Positions 5,949 to 7,244 of a stretch of 7,244 nt of DNA are shown piece by piece. This DNA comes from Spirochaetales bacterium (GTDB taxonomy: Bacteria > Spirochaetota > Spirochaetia > DSM-27196 > SLST01): NCBI GenBank assembly GCA_028284845.1, contig JANQQY010000110.1:1-7244 (forward strand), given 5' to 3'. Below the pieces are notes generated by a model that was given only the letters and a program-made list of their open reading frames with translations, did no database searches and had not been told where the DNA came from. The position numbers and the translations under genes are program-made. Positions within the stretch are counted from its first letter, which is position 1; each line of letters begins with the position of its first letter.

Positions 5949-6869
5949 GTGTCAGTAGCTTTGCCGTTCATGACAGCACGCATAGGCGAACTCGCGGCCC
6001 TCGGGACAGCCATCTGCTGGACCATCACGGCTCTCAGTTTCGAATCCGCCGGGAAGCGAATTGGTTCCTTTACGGTCAATATCATCCGCCTCGTTTTCGC
6101 CCTCGTGATTTTCGCCGTCTTGGGAGTGTTCACGCGCGGCCGGCTCATTCCCACCGATCTTCCGCTGGATGCATGGACGTGGCTGGCGATATCCGGACTC
6201 GTCGGCTTTGTCATTGGAGATCTGTTGCTGTTTCAGGCATTCGTTGAGATCGGTGCCAGAATCTCCATGCTTGTATTCGCGTCGGTGCCGCCAATCACAG
6301 CGCTGCTTGGGTGGGCAGTCCTTGGTGAGGAGTTGAACTGGCTCGGCGCGGCGGGGATGGCGGTCACGGTCTCAGGGATCGCGCTTGTCGTCCTCAAGTC
6401 CGATGGCCAACCGTCGCCGACCGGATCCCCACGGCGAATGACACGCGGTGTCCTCCTCGCATTGGGTGGCGCACTCGGCCAAGCGGGCGGCCTCATTCTC
6501 AGCCGAGTGGGCGCCGGCCTCGATCTTGATCCATTTGCGTCCACCCAGATTCGCGTCATCGCCGGAATCGCTGGATTCGCACTTCTGTTTACGATCCGCG
6601 GCCGCTGGAACCGCGTGGTCACTGCAGTCAAAGACGGCGGCGCGATGGCTCGGGTAAGTGTGGGCGCCGTCTTTGGTCCATTTCTGGGCGTGTCCCTCGG
6701 TCTCTACGCTACTCAGAACACAAGTGCAGGCGTCGCGAGCACGATCATGGCGCTTGTCCCTGTTCTCATCATTGCGCCATCGGTGATTCTGTTCGCCGAA
6801 AAGGTGACGGTGCGCGAGATCGCAGGAGCGGTGATCGCCGTCGCGGGGGTGACCGTCTTTTTCTTGTAA
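5949..6869 (+). CDS. EamA/DMT-superfamily transporter (10 TM)
   Basis: This 306-residue inner-membrane protein has two EamA repeats of five helices each, the drug/metabolite transporter layout. Predicted helices lie at about 12-32, 42-62, 76-94, 104-123, 131-149, 166-186, 200-217, 236-252, 261-283 and 287-306. The repeat ends match: LGEELNWLGAAGMAVTVSGI (125-144) and FAEKVTVREIAGAVIAVAGV (282-301). Such proteins export or import amino acids, nucleosides, cofactors or drugs; sequence alone does not give the substrate. It is divergent from the AAA+ operon, with 73 bases between the starts. The start is uncertain. A GTG at 5949 has a weak GGA four bases upstream; an ATG at 5970 gives the more typical N-terminus (MTARIGELAALG) but has no ribosome site. 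A weak CTGACA (5933) - 17 bases - TAGCTT (5956) pair would place transcription start just before that ATG. No codon or composition oddity except an absence of CGATCG. Confidence 0.9.
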   Translation: MSVALPFMTARIGELAALGTAICWTITALSFESAGKRIGSFTVNIIRLVFALVIFAVLGVFTRGRLIPTDLPLDAWTWLAISGLVGFVIGDLLLFQAFVEIGARISMLVFASVPPITALLGWAVLGEELNWLGAAGMAVTVSGIALVVLKSDGQPSPTGSPRRMTRGVLLALGGALGQAGGLILSRVGAGLDLDPFASTQIRVIAGIAGFALLFTIRGRWNRVVTAVKDGGAMARVSVGAVFGPFLGVSLGLYATQNTSAGVASTIMALVPVLIIAPSVILFAEKVTVREIAGAVIAVAGVTVFFL

Positions 6870-6897
6870 GCTGTGTACCGCGACGCCGGCAGAGTGT

Positions 6898-7244
6898 CTA
6901 CAGCGGCGGGCGAGCAATGAGGGCGCGGTGGATCATCGTATTGACCAAGCGCGCTGTTCGCGGCTCAAGGAACATCTGAAACATTTCGCGTCCGGTCGTG
7001 GTGATCGAGACCACCGGCGGTTCCGTCTCAACTTCAACGATCTCCGTCCATGCGAACCATCGGATTGAAGAGAGGAGCGGGCCGGCGATTCCGACGCCGT
7101 GCCGGGTCACGATAAGCACGACACGACCCGCATCGTAGACGGCGACAACCGCGAGCCCGGCAAATACGATAGCCGCTGTAAGACTCACCGAGTTGGGGCC
7201 TGCGGCCGAGACGATTCCGGCCGCAGGAATAACAAGAGCAAAGC
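6898..7244 (-). CDS. membrane protein with PH-like domain (5' end outside window)
   Basis: The frame is open from the stop (TAG, 6900-6898) to the right edge, so the start lies outside. A GTG at 7188-7186 falls inside a hydrophobic hairpin and is unlikely to be the true start. About 115 residues are visible. They begin with a hydrophobic segment, FALVIPAAGIVSAAG, a short PNS turn, and a second helix, LTAAIVFAGLAVVAVY. A soluble, strand-rich tail follows: VLIVTRHGVGIAG, then RWFAWTEIVEVE, VVSITTTGREMFQMFL and a final helix, RLVNTMIHRALI. The order strand, 'W-x-x-I' strand, basic strand, helix resembles the small membrane-anchored bacterial PH-like proteins. The family match is by eye and the function is unknown. 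The gene converges on the transporter with 28 bases between the stops. Confidence 0.65.
   Translation of the reverse strand, partial: FALVIPAAGIVSAAGPNSVSLTAAIVFAGLAVVAVYDAGRVVLIVTRHGVGIAGPLLSSIRWFAWTEIVEVETEPPVVSITTTGREMFQMFLEPRTARLVNTMIHRALIARPPL
7199..7227. repeat. perfect 10-bp inverted repeat with 9-base loop
   Basis: CCTGCGGCCG (7199-7208) is the exact reverse complement of CGGCCGCAGG (7218-7227), with nine bases between. It lies within the PH-like membrane protein gene, where it encodes the near-symmetric PAAGIVSAAG of the first hydrophobic segment. There is no T-run after it on either strand, so it is not an intrinsic terminator. It may be only a by-product of alanine/glycine codons. 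Confidence 0.7.

Noticed and set aside
6857..6910. Possible bidirectional terminator between the converging genes
   Set aside because: Only short matches (GCTGT/ACAGC, CGCCG/CGGCG) with long loops are present, and the T-run at 6857-6863 is not preceded by a stem.

Overview
The window is bacterial protein-coding DNA, moderately GC-rich (a little under 60% by eye) and very dense. It uses Shine-Dalgarno starts and one type II (lipoprotein) signal peptide. Nothing in it fixes the phylum. I see no rRNA, tRNA, CRISPR array, insertion sequence, integrase or phage gene, and no gene-free stretch longer than about 75 bases, so it reads as chromosome of an environmental bacterium rather than a mobile island.

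Positions 5875 down to 1 (minus strand) form one tightly packed operon of at least six genes, in transcription order. (1) A 630-residue AAA+ ATPase of the CbxX/CfxQ (SpoVK-like) class, with an N-terminal bacterial PH-like domain and a TerB-like helical middle. (2) A classical short-chain dehydrogenase/reductase (SDR). (3) A NudC-type Nudix NAD(H)/NAD-capped RNA hydrolase. (4) A 568-residue predicted lipoprotein that looks like an alpha/alpha-toroid glycan-active protein. (5) A ThuA-like protein. (6) The first eight codons of a further gene, running off the left edge. The five junctions are TGATG, ATGA, ATGA, a 4-base gap and ATGA, so translational coupling is likely throughout.

Positions 5876-5948 are a short divergent intergenic region. 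It holds a candidate promoter for the operon whose predicted start of transcription falls about at the ATG, so the AAA+ mRNA may be leaderless. A plus-strand EamA/DMT ten-helix transporter follows (5949-6869). It converges on a minus-strand gene (6898 to the right edge) for a small membrane protein: a two-helix hairpin followed by a PH-like domain. That gene is open to the window edge, so its true start lies outside.

How the genes work together is inference. SDR and NudC both handle nicotinamide nucleotides, the lipoprotein and ThuA both point to carbohydrate, and the AAA+ protein leads the operon as a presumed remodelling machine with a docking domain. The most distinctive items are the AAA+ architecture, its coupling to this enzyme set, and several altered family signatures: Asp for Asn in the SDR, and CxC for CxxC plus a Nudix-box Gly-to-Arg in NudC. 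The hexamer CGATCG is also strongly over-represented across the operon and absent from the transporter side.
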